In this document: piece by piece, positions 1 through 8,750 of the stretch | Layout: each line of letters starts with the position of its first letter | Position numbering within the stretch: the first letter of the stretch is position 1 | Assembly: GCF_001954135.1 (NCBI RefSeq) | Contig: NZ_MBEQ01000047.1 | Span: forward strand, 1-45,393 | Length of the DNA stretch: 45,393 nt | Source: Mycobacterium sp. GA-1841 | GTDB taxonomy: Bacteria > Actinomycetota > Actinomycetes > Mycobacteriales > Mycobacteriaceae | Reading direction: 5' to 3' | Made by a program: the position numbers and the translations under genes | Notes under the pieces: model-generated | Databases searched by the model: none | What the model was told of the DNA's origin: nothing | The model's input: only the letters and a program-made list of their open reading frames with translations

Positions 1-2
1 AG

Positions 3-794
3 TTCTTGACGAGCTTGTTCTGCCCCCCGTGCCGACACCCGGTCATACATTCGCCGCACTCCAGGCACCCGGTGCGGTACGGCAAGGGGTCCAATGCCAT
101 GGGTCTGCTGCAGACCCTGATGACCGACGGCGCCGGACCGCAGGGCACCGACGTCCCGCGGTGGCGGCAGTTCTTCGATCAGGCCGGCGAAAATCCCCGC
201 GAACTCGTGCGTCTGCTCAATCCCAAGCAGTGGAGCGAGCGGACCGTGATCGCGCTGGTGATGCAGCACCTCGACAACTCGATCACCACGTTCACCAAGC
301 GTGGCCCGTTGGGCGCCCGCATCATGTCCTCCAAACAGGGCCACGGTGAACCGAACCCGACGTGGATCCCCGTCGGCAACGAGGTGACGCGGCGAATCGC
401 CAAGAAGATCGACGGTGTGGCCGGCGGCACCTGGGGCGAGCTGTTCAACATTCCGCTGACCGCGCACTTCCTCGGCGGGGCGGCGATCGGCGAGGATGCC
501 GAACACGGCGTCATCGATCCCTATCAGCGCGTGTACAACTACCCGACGCTGTACGTGATGGACGGTGCCGCGATCTCGGCGAACCTCGGGGTGAACCCGT
601 CGCTGTCGATCACCGCTCAAGCCGAACGGGCGGCCTCGCTGTGGCCGAACAAGGGTCAAAATGACCAGCGACCGGGGCAGAATGAGCCATACCGCAAACT
701 GGCGCCGATCGCGCCCGAGCATCCCGTGGTGCCGGCCGAAGCGCCCGCCGGGTTGCGGCGGCTGCCCATCGAGCCGGTCAACTCCGGCGGTTAG
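3..794 (+). CDS. choD: GMC-family cholesterol oxidase-like protein, 3' part only
   Basis: The reading frame is open from the left edge, so only the C-terminal ~263 residues are present. The GMC oxidoreductase C-terminal signature is clear: a RYGKGSNAMG block, then near the end a PYQRVYNYPTLYVMDGAAI stretch followed by NPSLSITAQAERAA, the region that closes the FAD site in this family. These blocks match mycobacterial ChoD (Rv3409c), a putative 3-beta-hydroxysteroid oxidase of about 578 residues. The role in steroid oxidation is inferred from family membership; ChoD is not the main cholesterol-degrading dehydrogenase in mycobacteria. The first ~22 residues before RYGKG are rich in Cys, His and Pro and I do not recognise them as GMC sequence, so a contig-end sequence error is possible there. 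The next gene follows after 64 bases on the same strand. Confidence 0.85.
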   Translation, partial: FLTSLFCPPCRHPVIHSPHSRHPVRYGKGSNAMGLLQTLMTDGAGPQGTDVPRWRQFFDQAGENPRELVRLLNPKQWSERTVIALVMQHLDNSITTFTKRGPLGARIMSSKQGHGEPNPTWIPVGNEVTRRIAKKIDGVAGGTWGELFNIPLTAHFLGGAAIGEDAEHGVIDPYQRVYNYPTLYVMDGAAISANLGVNPSLSITAQAERAASLWPNKGQNDQRPGQNEPYRKLAPIAPEHPVVPAEAPAGLRRLPIEPVNSGG

Positions 795-858
795 CGCTCG
801 GCCGATTCCGGGTATCTAACCCGCGTCCCAGGGCGGCCCGGGATCGAAGGAGTGGGCG

Positions 859-1518
859 ATGCGCGAGGCGTTCCGTGACGAGCTGGCGACACTGTGCAAT
901 CAACTGGCCGAGATGTGCGGACTTGCCGTCGATGCGATGCAACGTGCGAATCAGGCGCTGCTCGAGGCCGATCTCACGCTGGCCGAACAGGTGATCGCCG
1001 ACCACGAACACATCGCCGACTACAACCGCCGCATCGAAGAATCGGCGTTTCGGCTGCTGGTGCTGCAGCAGCCGGTGGCCAGCGAGTTGCGTACCGTCGT
1101 CGGCTCGATGCACATCGCCGCCGATCTCGATCGGATGGGCGCACTCGCGGTGCATGTCGCCGACATCTCCCGGTTGCGTCATCCCGGCTGCGCGCTACCG
1201 AACGAGGTGCGTTCCAGCTTCGCCGACATGGGGGCACAGGCTGTGCGGTTGGCGCGCACTGCCCAAGAGGTGCTGATCTCCCGCGATACCGACGCCGCCG
1301 CACGCTTGCGCGATGAGGACGACGCCGTGGACGCCGAGCATCGGCATCTGTTCACCCTGCTGCTCGACCGGCATTGGGACGACGGGGTGTGCTCGGCGGT
1401 CGACGTGGCACTGCTGGGTCGTTACTACGAACGATTCGCCGATCACGCCGTCGAGATCGGCAAGCGCGTCATCTTCGAGGCGACGGGCGGGCGCCCGCTG
1501 CACAAGAAGCTGGCCTGA
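859..1518 (+). CDS. phoU: PhoU-family phosphate uptake regulator
   Basis: This 219-residue protein has the size and helical repeat character of PhoU/PhoY proteins, which sit in the cytoplasm and link the Pst phosphate transporter to the SenX3-RegX3 type two-component system, keeping phosphate-responsive genes off when phosphate is plentiful. The N-terminal start MREAFRDEL and the segment [21 protein letters not shown] are typical of the first PhoU repeat; [16 protein letters not shown] is the matching block of the second repeat. The start ATG is preceded by a GAAGGAG ribosome binding site at the right distance. M. tuberculosis has two paralogues, PhoY1 and PhoY2, and I cannot say which this is closest to. 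No phosphate transporter gene is nearby, which is usual for PhoY genes. Confidence 0.93.
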   Translation: MREAFRDELATLCNQLAEMCGLAVDAMQRANQALLEADLTLAEQVIADHEHIADYNRRIEESAFRLLVLQQPVASELRTVVGSMHIAADLDRMGALAVHVADISRLRHPGCALPNEVRSSFADMGAQAVRLARTAQEVLISRDTDAAARLRDEDDAVDAEHRHLFTLLLDRHWDDGVCSAVDVALLGRYYERFADHAVEIGKRVIFEATGGRPLHKKLA

Positions 1519-1523
1519 TTGCG

Positions 1524-2138
1524 TTATCTGTCGCTGGCCGGGCTGGAGTCCAGGAGCGCGCTGAACAGCCGGGTGAGGGTGTCGACGTCGATCGTGCCTG
1601 GTTGCAGTACTTCCTCTGTGGCGATGCCGGCGATGATGGTCACCACCAACTGCGCCAGCGCCGACAGCTGCGTGCCGGGCAATGCGGTGCCGGCCTGCTC
1701 GACGATGCCCAGCGCCTGATCGGCGGCCGCTCGACGGCGGGCCACGAGGCGTTCGCGCAGCTGGGGATCACGAATGGCGCGTAGCCAGTACTCCATGAGC
1801 ACGATCTGGTACTCGGTCTGATCGTGCACCGAATCCAGTGTGGAGCGGCTGAGAGCGGCGGCGATGGCGGCGGTATCGCCGTGCCCGCTGTCGAGCGCGG
1901 TCGCGATGAGCGCGCCGCGGCTCTCGAACTGCCGGTCCAGCAGGGCCAGGAACAACTCATCCTTGGACTCGAAGTTCGAGTAGACCGCGCCCTTGGTGAA
2001 ACCTGCGGCGTGACCGATCGCGTCGATCGTGGCGCCGGCGAATCCCTCGGCCGCGAACACCTTCAGTGCGGCATCCAGGATCCGGTCGCGGACCTCATCG
2101 CGGGTGGGGCGGGTGCGTGCGGGTTTGACAGCCGGCAT
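1524..2138 (-). CDS. TetR-family transcriptional regulator
   Basis: This is a 204-residue TetR repressor. The N-terminal helix-turn-helix is visible in RDRILDAALKVFAAEGFAG followed by TIDAIGHAAGFTKGAVYSNF and a KDELFLALLD segment; the ligand-binding part follows. The ATG at 2138 is chosen because it gives a normal 12-residue lead into the first helix; the open frame continues further upstream but runs through the divergent gene. It faces the degenerate ABC gene and YhgE/Pip gene across a 58-base gap carrying two inverted repeats (2149-2162 and 2169-2184), so it probably represses both itself and that pair. The inducer is unknown. In the family, such TetR-transporter layouts often respond to a compound that the transporter moves, but this is inference. 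Confidence 0.93.
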   Translation of the reverse strand: MPAVKPARTRPTRDEVRDRILDAALKVFAAEGFAGATIDAIGHAAGFTKGAVYSNFESKDELFLALLDRQFESRGALIATALDSGHGDTAAIAAALSRSTLDSVHDQTEYQIVLMEYWLRAIRDPQLRERLVARRRAAADQALGIVEQAGTALPGTQLSALAQLVVTIIAGIATEEVLQPGTIDVDTLTRLFSALLDSSPASDR

Positions 2139-2148
2139 GACCAACACA

Positions 2149-2184
2149 ATACTCGCTAGTATCGTATGGATACCAGTGAGTATC
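2149..2184. promoter_or_regulatory. Tandem TetR operator between divergent genes
   Basis: Two inverted repeats stand in the 58-base divergent gap: ATACT-cgct-AGTAT at 2149-2162 and GATAC-cagtga-GTATC at 2169-2184. Read in opposite orientation the two are near copies (AATACTCGCTAGTATC and GATACTCACTGGTATC, 13 of 16 identical). That is the expected form of a double operator for the TetR product of 1524-2138. The second repeat ends 12 bases before the ATG at 2197. Confidence 0.8.
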
Positions 2185-2196
2185 GAAAGGTTTCCG

Positions 2197-2874
2197 ATGG
2201 ACGACAAGGACAACGAGCAGGCTGCGCCGCAGATCATTGCGGCCGGGCTGGGTGTCGACGGTGAGCACGGACCGTTGTTCTCCGACGTCGACCTCGAGCT
2301 GACGCCGGGGTTCCACGCCATCCAGATGCCCGGCGGGTGGGGCCAGACTGCCCTGTTGCTCACGCTCTCCGGCCGGCTCAAACCCACCCGCGGCACCGTG
2401 ACCGTCTGCGGGGAGACGCAACCTGGTGCGATCCGGCGACACTGCGCGATCGCCGCCTTCGCCGACATCGACGACCTCGAAGACTCGGTCACCGTGCAGA
2501 CGGTGCTCGCCGAGCAGCGCCGCTGGCTCTCTCCGTGGTATCGGCGCGTGCCGCGCGATGCCGGCGAATCCGAGCTGCGCGAGGTGTTCGGAGAACTGCC
2601 GACGCCGGCGGCCGACACCTACATCAGTGAACTGTCCGACCTCGACCTGTTTCTGTTGAAGGTCACCCTGGCCCTGTTCTCGAACCGCCCGATCCTGGTG
2701 GTCGGTGATCTCGAACAGGTCCGGGACGACGCCCGTCGGGCCACTGCGGTCGAGCGCCTCGGCGCCATCGCCACCCAACGCAGTGTCGTTGTGGGCGTGA
2801 CCAATCCGCTCGGCAACGACGCGCCTGACCATGATCTGCACGATCACCGCATCCTGACCGGGAAGGAATCATGA
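2197..2874 (+). CDS. Degenerate ABC-transporter ATP-binding-like protein
   Basis: This 225-residue protein has the outline of an ABC nucleotide-binding domain, but its key motifs are altered. The Walker A position (about residues 45-52) reads PGGWGQTA, so the invariant lysine is replaced by glutamine. The signature region near residues 143-150 reads ISELSDLD instead of LSGGQ, and the Walker B position (165-173) reads PILVVGDLE, which keeps the aspartate but lacks the canonical DEP/DE end. It is therefore unlikely to hydrolyse ATP in the usual way. Its stop codon overlaps the start of the YhgE/Pip membrane gene (ATGA), so the two are translationally coupled and probably form one complex. The start ATG lies after two TetR operators. 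The function is unknown; drug or lipid efflux by the pair is a guess from context. Confidence 0.8.
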   Translation: MDDKDNEQAAPQIIAAGLGVDGEHGPLFSDVDLELTPGFHAIQMPGGWGQTALLLTLSGRLKPTRGTVTVCGETQPGAIRRHCAIAAFADIDDLEDSVTVQTVLAEQRRWLSPWYRRVPRDAGESELREVFGELPTPAADTYISELSDLDLFLLKVTLALFSNRPILVVGDLEQVRDDARRATAVERLGAIATQRSVVVGVTNPLGNDAPDHDLHDHRILTGKES

Positions 2875-4841
2875 TGTCGGGAGGACTCGCCGGCCTTTCG
2901 TGGGGCTCGGAGATCAAGCGGTTCAAACGCAGCCGCATGACCCGCGCCGCCATCGTGGTGCTGATGCTGCTGCCACTGGTGTACGGGGCGCTGTACCTGT
3001 GGGCGTACTGGGATCCCTTCGGCCAGGTCGACAAGATGCCCGTGGCTCTGGTCAATTCCGATCGGGGAGCGGAGGTTTCGGGCCAACACCTCAACGCCGG
3101 CGCCGAGATCGCCAAGAGCCTGACCGACGATGCGAGCTTGGACTGGCACGTCGTGGATGCCGATGAGGCACGCACCGGGGTCGAGCACGGCAAGTACTAC
3201 TTCATGCTCGAACTGCCGCCGGACTTCAGCGAGGCGATCGCCTCACCGCTGACCGGGAAACCCAAGCAAGCCAATCTGATCGCGGTCTACAACGACGCCA
3301 ACAACTACATCTCCTCGAACATCGGTCGCACTGCGGTCGACCAGGTGCTCAACGCAGTCTCGACTCGGATCTCCGGGCAGGCGGTCAACCAGGTGCTCTC
3401 CGTGGTGGTCAGCTCCGGAGCCGGGATCAAGCAGGCTGCCGACGGTGCGGCCCAATTGGCCGACGGTGCAGTGAAAGTCGACGACGGCGCCGGCCGGTTG
3501 GCGGCCGGCCTGCACGATGCGCGGTCCGGCTCGGCGCAGCTGGCCACCGGTGCCAAGCAGCTCTCCGACGGGATCGACAAGGCCACCGATCCATTGGTGG
3601 CGGTGACCTCCGCGCTGTCGAAGATCGGCGGCGACACCCAACAGCTGCAAGACGGCACCGCGGCGTTACGGCAGGCCAATGACCAGATCGGGGCTATCGC
3701 CGCGGCGCAGGACGGTGCCGCGTCAGCACTGTCCTCGGTGATCGACCAGCTGTCGGCCAGCCCCGATCCGATCGCCAACAACGCCGCCGGGACACTGCGC
3801 GGCGTCGCCGACGACCTTCGGGCCCATCAGTTCACGCCGCAGATCCGTCAGCAGTTGACCGACGCCGAGAACGCGGCGATCTCGATGACGTCGTCGCTAC
3901 GCAGCCCGGGCAGTCCGTTGAACTCCGCACTCGATCAGGTGGGCAGCAAGAACGCCGATCTCAGTGCGAAGCTGAACCAACTGCGCAGCGGAGCGCGGCA
4001 ACTGGCCACCGGCAACGCCGAATTGGCCGCGGGCATCGCCAAGCTCGACACCGGCGCCGGAGATCTGAAAAACGGTACCGGGCAACTGCGTACCGGTTCG
4101 GCGGAGTTGGCCAAAAAGCTCGCCGACGGTGCCGGTCAGGTACCGGACTGGACCCCCGAGCAGAAGGCAGCGATCGCCGATACGATCGGCGGCCCGGTGC
4201 ATCTGCAGAACTCCGACGAGAACGCCGCGCCCAACTTCGGCACCGGGATGGCGCCGTTCTTCATCACGCTCGCGCTGTTCTTCGGCGCCCTGGTGCTGTG
4301 GATGGTGTTGCGACCTTTGCAGACCCGGCCGATCGCCGCGGAGGTCCTGGCGATCCGGGTGGTGCTGGCCAGCTACCTGCCCGCCGCGGTGATCGGGATC
4401 TTCCAGGCGATCATCCTGTACTGCGTGGTGCGGTTCGCGCTCGGCATGCAGGTGGTTCATCCGGTGGCCATGCTCGGTTTCATGATGTTGGTGTCGTGCG
4501 CGTTCGTCGCTGCGACGCAGGCGATCAACGCGTTCGTCGGCCCCGCGGTGGGCCGGGTGCTGGTGATGGCGCTGCTCATGTTGCAGTTGGTGAGCGCCGG
4601 CGGCATGTACCCGGTGGAGACTACCTCACGACCGTTCCAGGTGTTCCACAATTACGACCCGATGACGTTCGGTGTCAACGGTTTGCGCCAACTCATCCTG
4701 GGCGGTATCGACCATCGGCTCTGGCAGGCGATCCTCACGCTGTTGGTCATCTGGGCGGGTGCGTTGACCGTCTCGGCACTCTCGGCCAGACGCAACCGAC
4801 TGTGGAACATGACCCGGCTGATCCCGGCCATCAAGATGTGA
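2871..4841 (+). CDS. YhgE/Pip-domain membrane protein
   Basis: This 656-residue membrane protein has the YhgE/Pip arrangement. One transmembrane segment lies near residues 23-43 (VVLMLLPLVYGALYLWAYW), followed by the family's conserved MPVALVNSDRGA block. A long extracytoplasmic region carries repeated Ala-Gly-Asp-rich units such as GAAQLADGAV and GNAELAAGIAKLDTGAGDL, expected to form helical repeats. Five or so C-terminal transmembrane segments follow, as in ABC-2 type permeases. The family includes the phage infection protein Pip of lactococci and permease-like proteins of Gram-positives; the actual substrate is generally unknown. The start ATG at 2871 (or the next codon) has a GGAAGGA site and overlaps the stop of the degenerate ATPase gene, so it was probably selected as its membrane partner. 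The next gene is convergent, only 10 bases away. Confidence 0.92.
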   Translation: MMSGGLAGLSWGSEIKRFKRSRMTRAAIVVLMLLPLVYGALYLWAYWDPFGQVDKMPVALVNSDRGAEVSGQHLNAGAEIAKSLTDDASLDWHVVDADEARTGVEHGKYYFMLELPPDFSEAIASPLTGKPKQANLIAVYNDANNYISSNIGRTAVDQVLNAVSTRISGQAVNQVLSVVVSSGAGIKQAADGAAQLADGAVKVDDGAGRLAAGLHDARSGSAQLATGAKQLSDGIDKATDPLVAVTSALSKIGGDTQQLQDGTAALRQANDQIGAIAAAQDGAASALSSVIDQLSASPDPIANNAAGTLRGVADDLRAHQFTPQIRQQLTDAENAAISMTSSLRSPGSPLNSALDQVGSKNADLSAKLNQLRSGARQLATGNAELAAGIAKLDTGAGDLKNGTGQLRTGSAELAKKLADGAGQVPDWTPEQKAAIADTIGGPVHLQNSDENAAPNFGTGMAPFFITLALFFGALVLWMVLRPLQTRPIAAEVLAIRVVLASYLPAAVIGIFQAIILYCVVRFALGMQVVHPVAMLGFMMLVSCAFVAATQAINAFVGPAVGRVLVMALLMLQLVSAGGMYPVETTSRPFQVFHNYDPMTFGVNGLRQLILGGIDHRLWQAILTLLVIWAGALTVSALSARRNRLWNMTRLIPAIKM

Positions 4842-4851
4842 GAGGCGGGGG

Positions 4852-5727
4852 TCACCCTGCGCTGATCACCCGGCTCGGCCGGCCATGGATGTCGACCGGC
4901 ACGTCGCCGGCCAGGGTCACCCGGTGCATCACCCGGCGCTGGTCGTCGTAGTCGTCGACCGCGCGGTGCTGAGTGGCCCGGTTGTCCCACATCGCGACAT
5001 CGCCGGGGGCCCAGGTCCAGCGGACCGTGTTCTCCGGCATCGTGATTCGGCGCTGCAACAACTCCAGCAGGGTCGCCGATTCATGGCTGTCCAATCCGAC
5101 GAAGCCCCGGGCGAAGTCACCGGCCACCAGCGTGCGTTCACCGGTCTCGGGATGCACTCGCACCACCGGATGCTCGGTGCGGAAATCGGGCTTCTCGAAT
5201 ACGGCCCGCATCTGCTGCTGCTCATCCGAAAGCGTCGGCGCGGCGGCGTAGTCGAACCGGTTGCTGTGTACGGCCCGCAGGTTCTCGGTGAGGTGTTTGA
5301 GCGGTGCGGGCAGTTGGTCGTAGGCCGCTGCGGTGGACGCCCACAGGGTGGATCCGCCGTAGGCGGGCAGGGTCACTGCGCGCAGGATCGAGATGGCCGG
5401 GTAATCCGCGACGAATGTGACGTCGGTGTGCCAACGGGTGGCCTTGGCGTATTCGGAGTCCAGCGGTGTGATGAGCGGGGCGTCGGCGGACTTGAGTGCG
5501 TGGTGGCCGATGGGTTGTCCCAGTAGGCGGGCGAACGCGTGCTGGTCTTCGTCGGTGAGCTGGTGCTGACCGCTGAAGAACACCACCTTGTGATGCAGCA
5601 GGGCCTGCCGAATGGCCGCGATCGGGTCGGCGTCGAGGTCACCACTCAGTTGCACGCCGTCGATGCGGGCACCGATACGACTGCCCAGCTTCGTGATGGT
5701 GAGGGGAGTGGCGGCAGGAGCAGTCAT
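4852..5727 (-). CDS. TauD/TfdA-family Fe(II)/2-oxoglutarate dioxygenase (Rv3406-like alkylsulfatase)
   Basis: This 291-residue enzyme has the non-haem iron facial triad of the TauD family: H100 and D102 in WHTDVTF, and H254 in NRATQHRAV, followed by an arginine (R265 or R269) that would bind the 2-oxoglutarate carboxylate. Family members couple oxidation of 2-oxoglutarate to hydroxylation of a carbon next to a sulfonate or sulfate group, releasing sulfite or sulfate. Sequence, length and the divergent TetR neighbour match M. tuberculosis Rv3406, known as a type II alkyl sulfatase that also inactivates some carboxylate inhibitors of DprE1. The likely role is sulfur scavenging from alkyl sulfates in the cytoplasm. 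Expression is probably controlled by the TetR protein of 5800-6369 through two palindromes between the genes. Confidence 0.92.
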   Translation of the reverse strand: MTAPAATPLTITKLGSRIGARIDGVQLSGDLDADPIAAIRQALLHHKVVFFSGQHQLTDEDQHAFARLLGQPIGHHALKSADAPLITPLDSEYAKATRWHTDVTFVADYPAISILRAVTLPAYGGSTLWASTAAAYDQLPAPLKHLTENLRAVHSNRFDYAAAPTLSDEQQQMRAVFEKPDFRTEHPVVRVHPETGERTLVAGDFARGFVGLDSHESATLLELLQRRITMPENTVRWTWAPGDVAMWDNRATQHRAVDDYDDQRRVMHRVTLAGDVPVDIHGRPSRVISAG

Positions 5728-5756
5728 CGGAGGTCCTTTACACTGATGGATGGGCG

Positions 5757-5808
5757 TGTAGTCAGGTGACTACATGTAGTTGTGGGTTAGTGTAGTCGTG
5801 TGACTACA
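5757..5808. promoter_or_regulatory. Two 18-bp TetR operators between dioxygenase and TetR genes
   Basis: A perfect inverted repeat TGTAGTCA-gg-TGACTACA lies at 5757-5774, and a second copy TGTAGTC-gtgt-GACTACA at 5791-5808. Both are 18 bases long and their starts are 34 bases apart. The second copy covers the GTG start codon of the TetR gene at 5800, which implies that transcription of that gene begins at or very near its start codon. The spacing and symmetry fit two TetR dimers controlling both divergent genes. Confidence 0.87.
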
Positions 5809-6369
5809 TCACCGCCACCGGCGAAGGCCCCGATCGGTCGTGACGAGGTGGTGGCCGCGGCGCTGACCGCTGCGGCGGAACTGTTCGCCGAGCGCGGCCC
5901 GTCGGCCACATCGATCCGCGACATCGCCGCCAGGTCCAACGTCAACCACGGGTTGATCTACCGGCATTTCGGCACCAAGGACCAATTGGTCGGCGCGGTG
6001 CTCGAGCATCTCGGGGGGCAACTCACCGAATTGCTCGACGGTGACGGGCCCGGCGCGGAGATCGACCGGAACATGGATCAGCACATGCGGGTGATGGCCA
6101 GGGCGCTGCTCGACGGATACCCGGTCGGCCAGCTGCAGACCCGGTTCCCGGGCGTCACCCGGTTACTCGGCCAGGTTCTGCCGCGTTTCGACGACGAGCG
6201 CAGCGGGCGGTTGGCCGTGGCCAGTGCGGTTGCCCTGCAACTGGGGTGGCGTCTTTTCGAACCGTTCCTGCGGTCGGCGACCGGTCTGGACGCCGACGTC
6301 GAGGTCCGCGACGCCGTCGGGTCCGAGATCGCGCGGATGCTCCGGCCGACCGATCGCCGGGCGGAATAG
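5800..6369 (+). CDS. TetR-family regulator (Rv3405c-like)
   Basis: This 189-residue TetR protein has a clear helix-turn-helix: AELFAERGPSATSIRDIAARSNVNHGLIYRHFGTKDQL is the diagnostic block, written here only as residues ~25-62. Its position, divergent from a Rv3406-like dioxygenase, is the same as that of M. tuberculosis Rv3405c, a repressor of Rv3406. The GTG at 5800 has no Shine-Dalgarno sequence and lies inside an operator half, so a leaderless transcript is likely; leaderless GTG/ATG starts are common in mycobacteria. The GTG/ATG choice cannot be confirmed by sequence alone. The convergent GH65 gene ends 20 bases after its stop. Confidence 0.9.
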   Translation: MTTSPPPAKAPIGRDEVVAAALTAAAELFAERGPSATSIRDIAARSNVNHGLIYRHFGTKDQLVGAVLEHLGGQLTELLDGDGPGAEIDRNMDQHMRVMARALLDGYPVGQLQTRFPGVTRLLGQVLPRFDDERSGRLAVASAVALQLGWRLFEPFLRSATGLDADVEVRDAVGSEIARMLRPTDRRAE

Positions 6370-6389
6370 TCAGCGACGTAGCGGAAGAG

Positions 6390-8750
6390 TCAGCGGCCGG
6401 CGCGACGACGCAGCGGCTCCCGCCCGCGCGGTTGAGGCGGCGGCGGCAACAGGGCATGACGCGGCACCACCTTGACCGTGCTCGGCTTCTGCGTGTTGAG
6501 CACCACGTCTTTTCCGGCGTGACGAATGGTCAGTGAACCGTCGGGGCCGTCGCGCAAGGTGTAGGTGACGTGGTGATGGTTCGCCTCGACCGTCACCCGG
6601 AAATCCCTCCACCGCAAGCGGAAACGCAGGCACGAGATGCCGTCGGGCAGGTGCGGATCCACCGAGAGGATGCCCTCGTCGTCACGCACCCCACCGAAAC
6701 CGGCCACCAACGCGGTCCACGACCCGGCCAGCGAGGCCATGTGCAATCCGTCGCGGGTATTGCGGTGCAGGTCCCGCAGGTCGATCAGCGCGGCCTCGTA
6801 GGCGTAGTCGTGGGCCAACTCCAGATGGCCCACCTCGGCGCACATCACCGCCTGCGTGCAGGCTGACAGTGACGAGTCCCTCGTGGTCCGTCGCTCGTAG
6901 TAGTCGACGTTGCGGGCCTTCTGTTCGGGGGTGAAGGCGTGGCTCTGCCACTGCATGGCCAGCACCAGATCGGCCTGCTTGAGCACCTGGGTCGGATAGA
7001 GCCGCACATAGGGTTCGTTGAGTAGAAGCGGGTAGGTCGTGTTGGCCGAGAAATCCCACTCGGCCAGCGTGGTGAACCCCTGGCACTGCGGGTGCACCCC
7101 CAGTTCCTCGTCGTAGGGAATGTGTGCCGCATCGGCGGCGTCGCGCCAGGCCGCAGTCTCCTCGGTGGTCACCCCCATCGCATACGAAGCTTCCGGATGA
7201 CGGGTACAGGCATCGGCGGCCACCCGAAGATTGTGTGCGGCCATCAGGTTGGTGAAGACGTTGTCGCGCACCATCGCGGTGTACTCGTCGGGCCCGGTCA
7301 CCCCGTCCAGATGCCAGATCCCGTACCGGTCATGGTGACCCAGTGACGTCCACAGCCGGGCGGTGTCCACCAGGACCGCCAGCCCGCATTCCTTCTCTAG
7401 CGAATCATCGCCAGTGACAATGCGATAGCGCTCGAACGCCGCGGCGATGTCGGCGTTGATGTGCCAGGCGGCGGTGCCCGCCGGCCAGTAGGCCGAGCAT
7501 TCCTCGCCCCGGATGGTGCGCCACGGGAAACTGGCCCCCTTCAGATCGAGAAGGGCGGCGCGTTCACGCGCCAAATCCAAGGTGGACGCGCGCCATCGCA
7601 ATGCATCGGCAGCGGCCTGGGGTTTCGTGTACGTCAGCACCGGAAGCACGAAACCCTCGGTGTCCCAGAAGGCATGGCCGTCATAGCCGGTGCCGGTCAA
7701 ACCCTTGCCGGCGATGGCGCGACGCTCGGCCCGAGCGCTGGCCTGCAGCACATGGAAGAGCCCGAATCGCACTGCCTGCTGGCAATCCGGGTCGCCTTCG
7801 ACTTCGACATCGGCGCAGTCCCAGAACTCGTCGAGGTAGGCGCGTTGGGAGTCGAGCAGGCCCTGCCAACCGCTGTAACGCGCGCCCGTGATGGCACCCG
7901 CAACCTGATCCTGCAGCGCCGGACGCGAGCGCAGGCTCGACCATCCGTAGGCCAGATACTTGACGATGCGCAGCTTCTGGCCCGGGCGCAGGCCACAGAT
8001 GACGGTTGTCCGGGCCAGATCCTTGTGGGAGTCGGTGCTGACCTCGACTCGCCCCGGTACCTCGACGTCGTGGTCCATCCCGGCCGCCATCATCAATGCG
8101 CTGCCGGTGGTGCGATGCACGAGAAGCGCGCTGTGGTCGGTATTTTCGTGATGGACGGCCTGCAGCGGTTTCTTGAGCACCGCTGACACCCGTGGGTCGT
8201 CGGACGTCTCGGGCTGGTCCTCGTTGGTGACGAGCTCGGATTGCACGGTGACCCGGACGAATTCGTCGACTGCCTCGACGATGTACTCGATCGCGGCCAC
8301 GCCACGCTGGGCGAACGACACCAGCCTGGTGGAGACCACCCTGACCTGCTTACCCGCCGGTGAGCGCCAGTGGGCCTGGCGGGTCAGCGTTCCGGCGCGC
8401 AGGTCGAGCGTGCGCTCATGGTCGATCAGCTCGCCGTAGCGGACGTCGAACGGTTCGTCATCGACCAGCAGGCGCAGCAGCTTGCCGTTGGTGACATTGA
8501 CGACGGTCTGGCCGGCTTCGGGGTAACCGAAACCCGCTTCTGCGTAGGGAAGTGGGCGAATCTCGAAGTATCCGGCCAGATATGTACCGGGCAGGCCGTA
8601 GGGCTCACCCTCATCGAGGTTGCCCCGAAGGCCGATGTGGCCGTTGGACAACGAGAACAGTGATTCGGATTGTGCGATCAGGTTGAGGTCCAGCTGCGTT
8701 TCGCGGACCTGCCACGGTTCCACCGGGTAGGCCTCGTGGGTGATCATCAT
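6390..8750 (-). CDS. Glycoside hydrolase family 65 protein (trehalose/maltose phosphorylase-like, Rv3401-like)
   Basis: This 786-residue protein is a GH65 enzyme. The N-terminal beta-sandwich domain begins with the family block [18 protein letters not shown], and the catalytic (alpha/alpha)6 barrel contains [12 protein letters not shown] and [18 protein letters not shown]. The glutamate of GPDEYT (near residue 487) is the expected general acid. GH65 phosphorylases split alpha-glucosidic disaccharides with phosphate, releasing beta-glucose 1-phosphate. The partner gene upstream encodes a beta-phosphoglucomutase-like HAD protein that would convert this product to glucose 6-phosphate, so a cytoplasmic disaccharide salvage route is likely. 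The exact disaccharide cannot be read from the sequence, and hydrolase activity is not excluded. Length equals that of M. tuberculosis Rv3401, and the start overlaps the preceding stop (ATGA). Confidence 0.93.
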   Translation of the reverse strand: MMITHEAYPVEPWQVRETQLDLNLIAQSESLFSLSNGHIGLRGNLDEGEPYGLPGTYLAGYFEIRPLPYAEAGFGYPEAGQTVVNVTNGKLLRLLVDDEPFDVRYGELIDHERTLDLRAGTLTRQAHWRSPAGKQVRVVSTRLVSFAQRGVAAIEYIVEAVDEFVRVTVQSELVTNEDQPETSDDPRVSAVLKKPLQAVHHENTDHSALLVHRTTGSALMMAAGMDHDVEVPGRVEVSTDSHKDLARTTVICGLRPGQKLRIVKYLAYGWSSLRSRPALQDQVAGAITGARYSGWQGLLDSQRAYLDEFWDCADVEVEGDPDCQQAVRFGLFHVLQASARAERRAIAGKGLTGTGYDGHAFWDTEGFVLPVLTYTKPQAAADALRWRASTLDLARERAALLDLKGASFPWRTIRGEECSAYWPAGTAAWHINADIAAAFERYRIVTGDDSLEKECGLAVLVDTARLWTSLGHHDRYGIWHLDGVTGPDEYTAMVRDNVFTNLMAAHNLRVAADACTRHPEASYAMGVTTEETAAWRDAADAAHIPYDEELGVHPQCQGFTTLAEWDFSANTTYPLLLNEPYVRLYPTQVLKQADLVLAMQWQSHAFTPEQKARNVDYYERRTTRDSSLSACTQAVMCAEVGHLELAHDYAYEAALIDLRDLHRNTRDGLHMASLAGSWTALVAGFGGVRDDEGILSVDPHLPDGISCLRFRLRWRDFRVTVEANHHHVTYTLRDGPDGSLTIRHAGKDVVLNTQKPSTVKVVPRHALLPPPPQPRGREPLRRRAGR

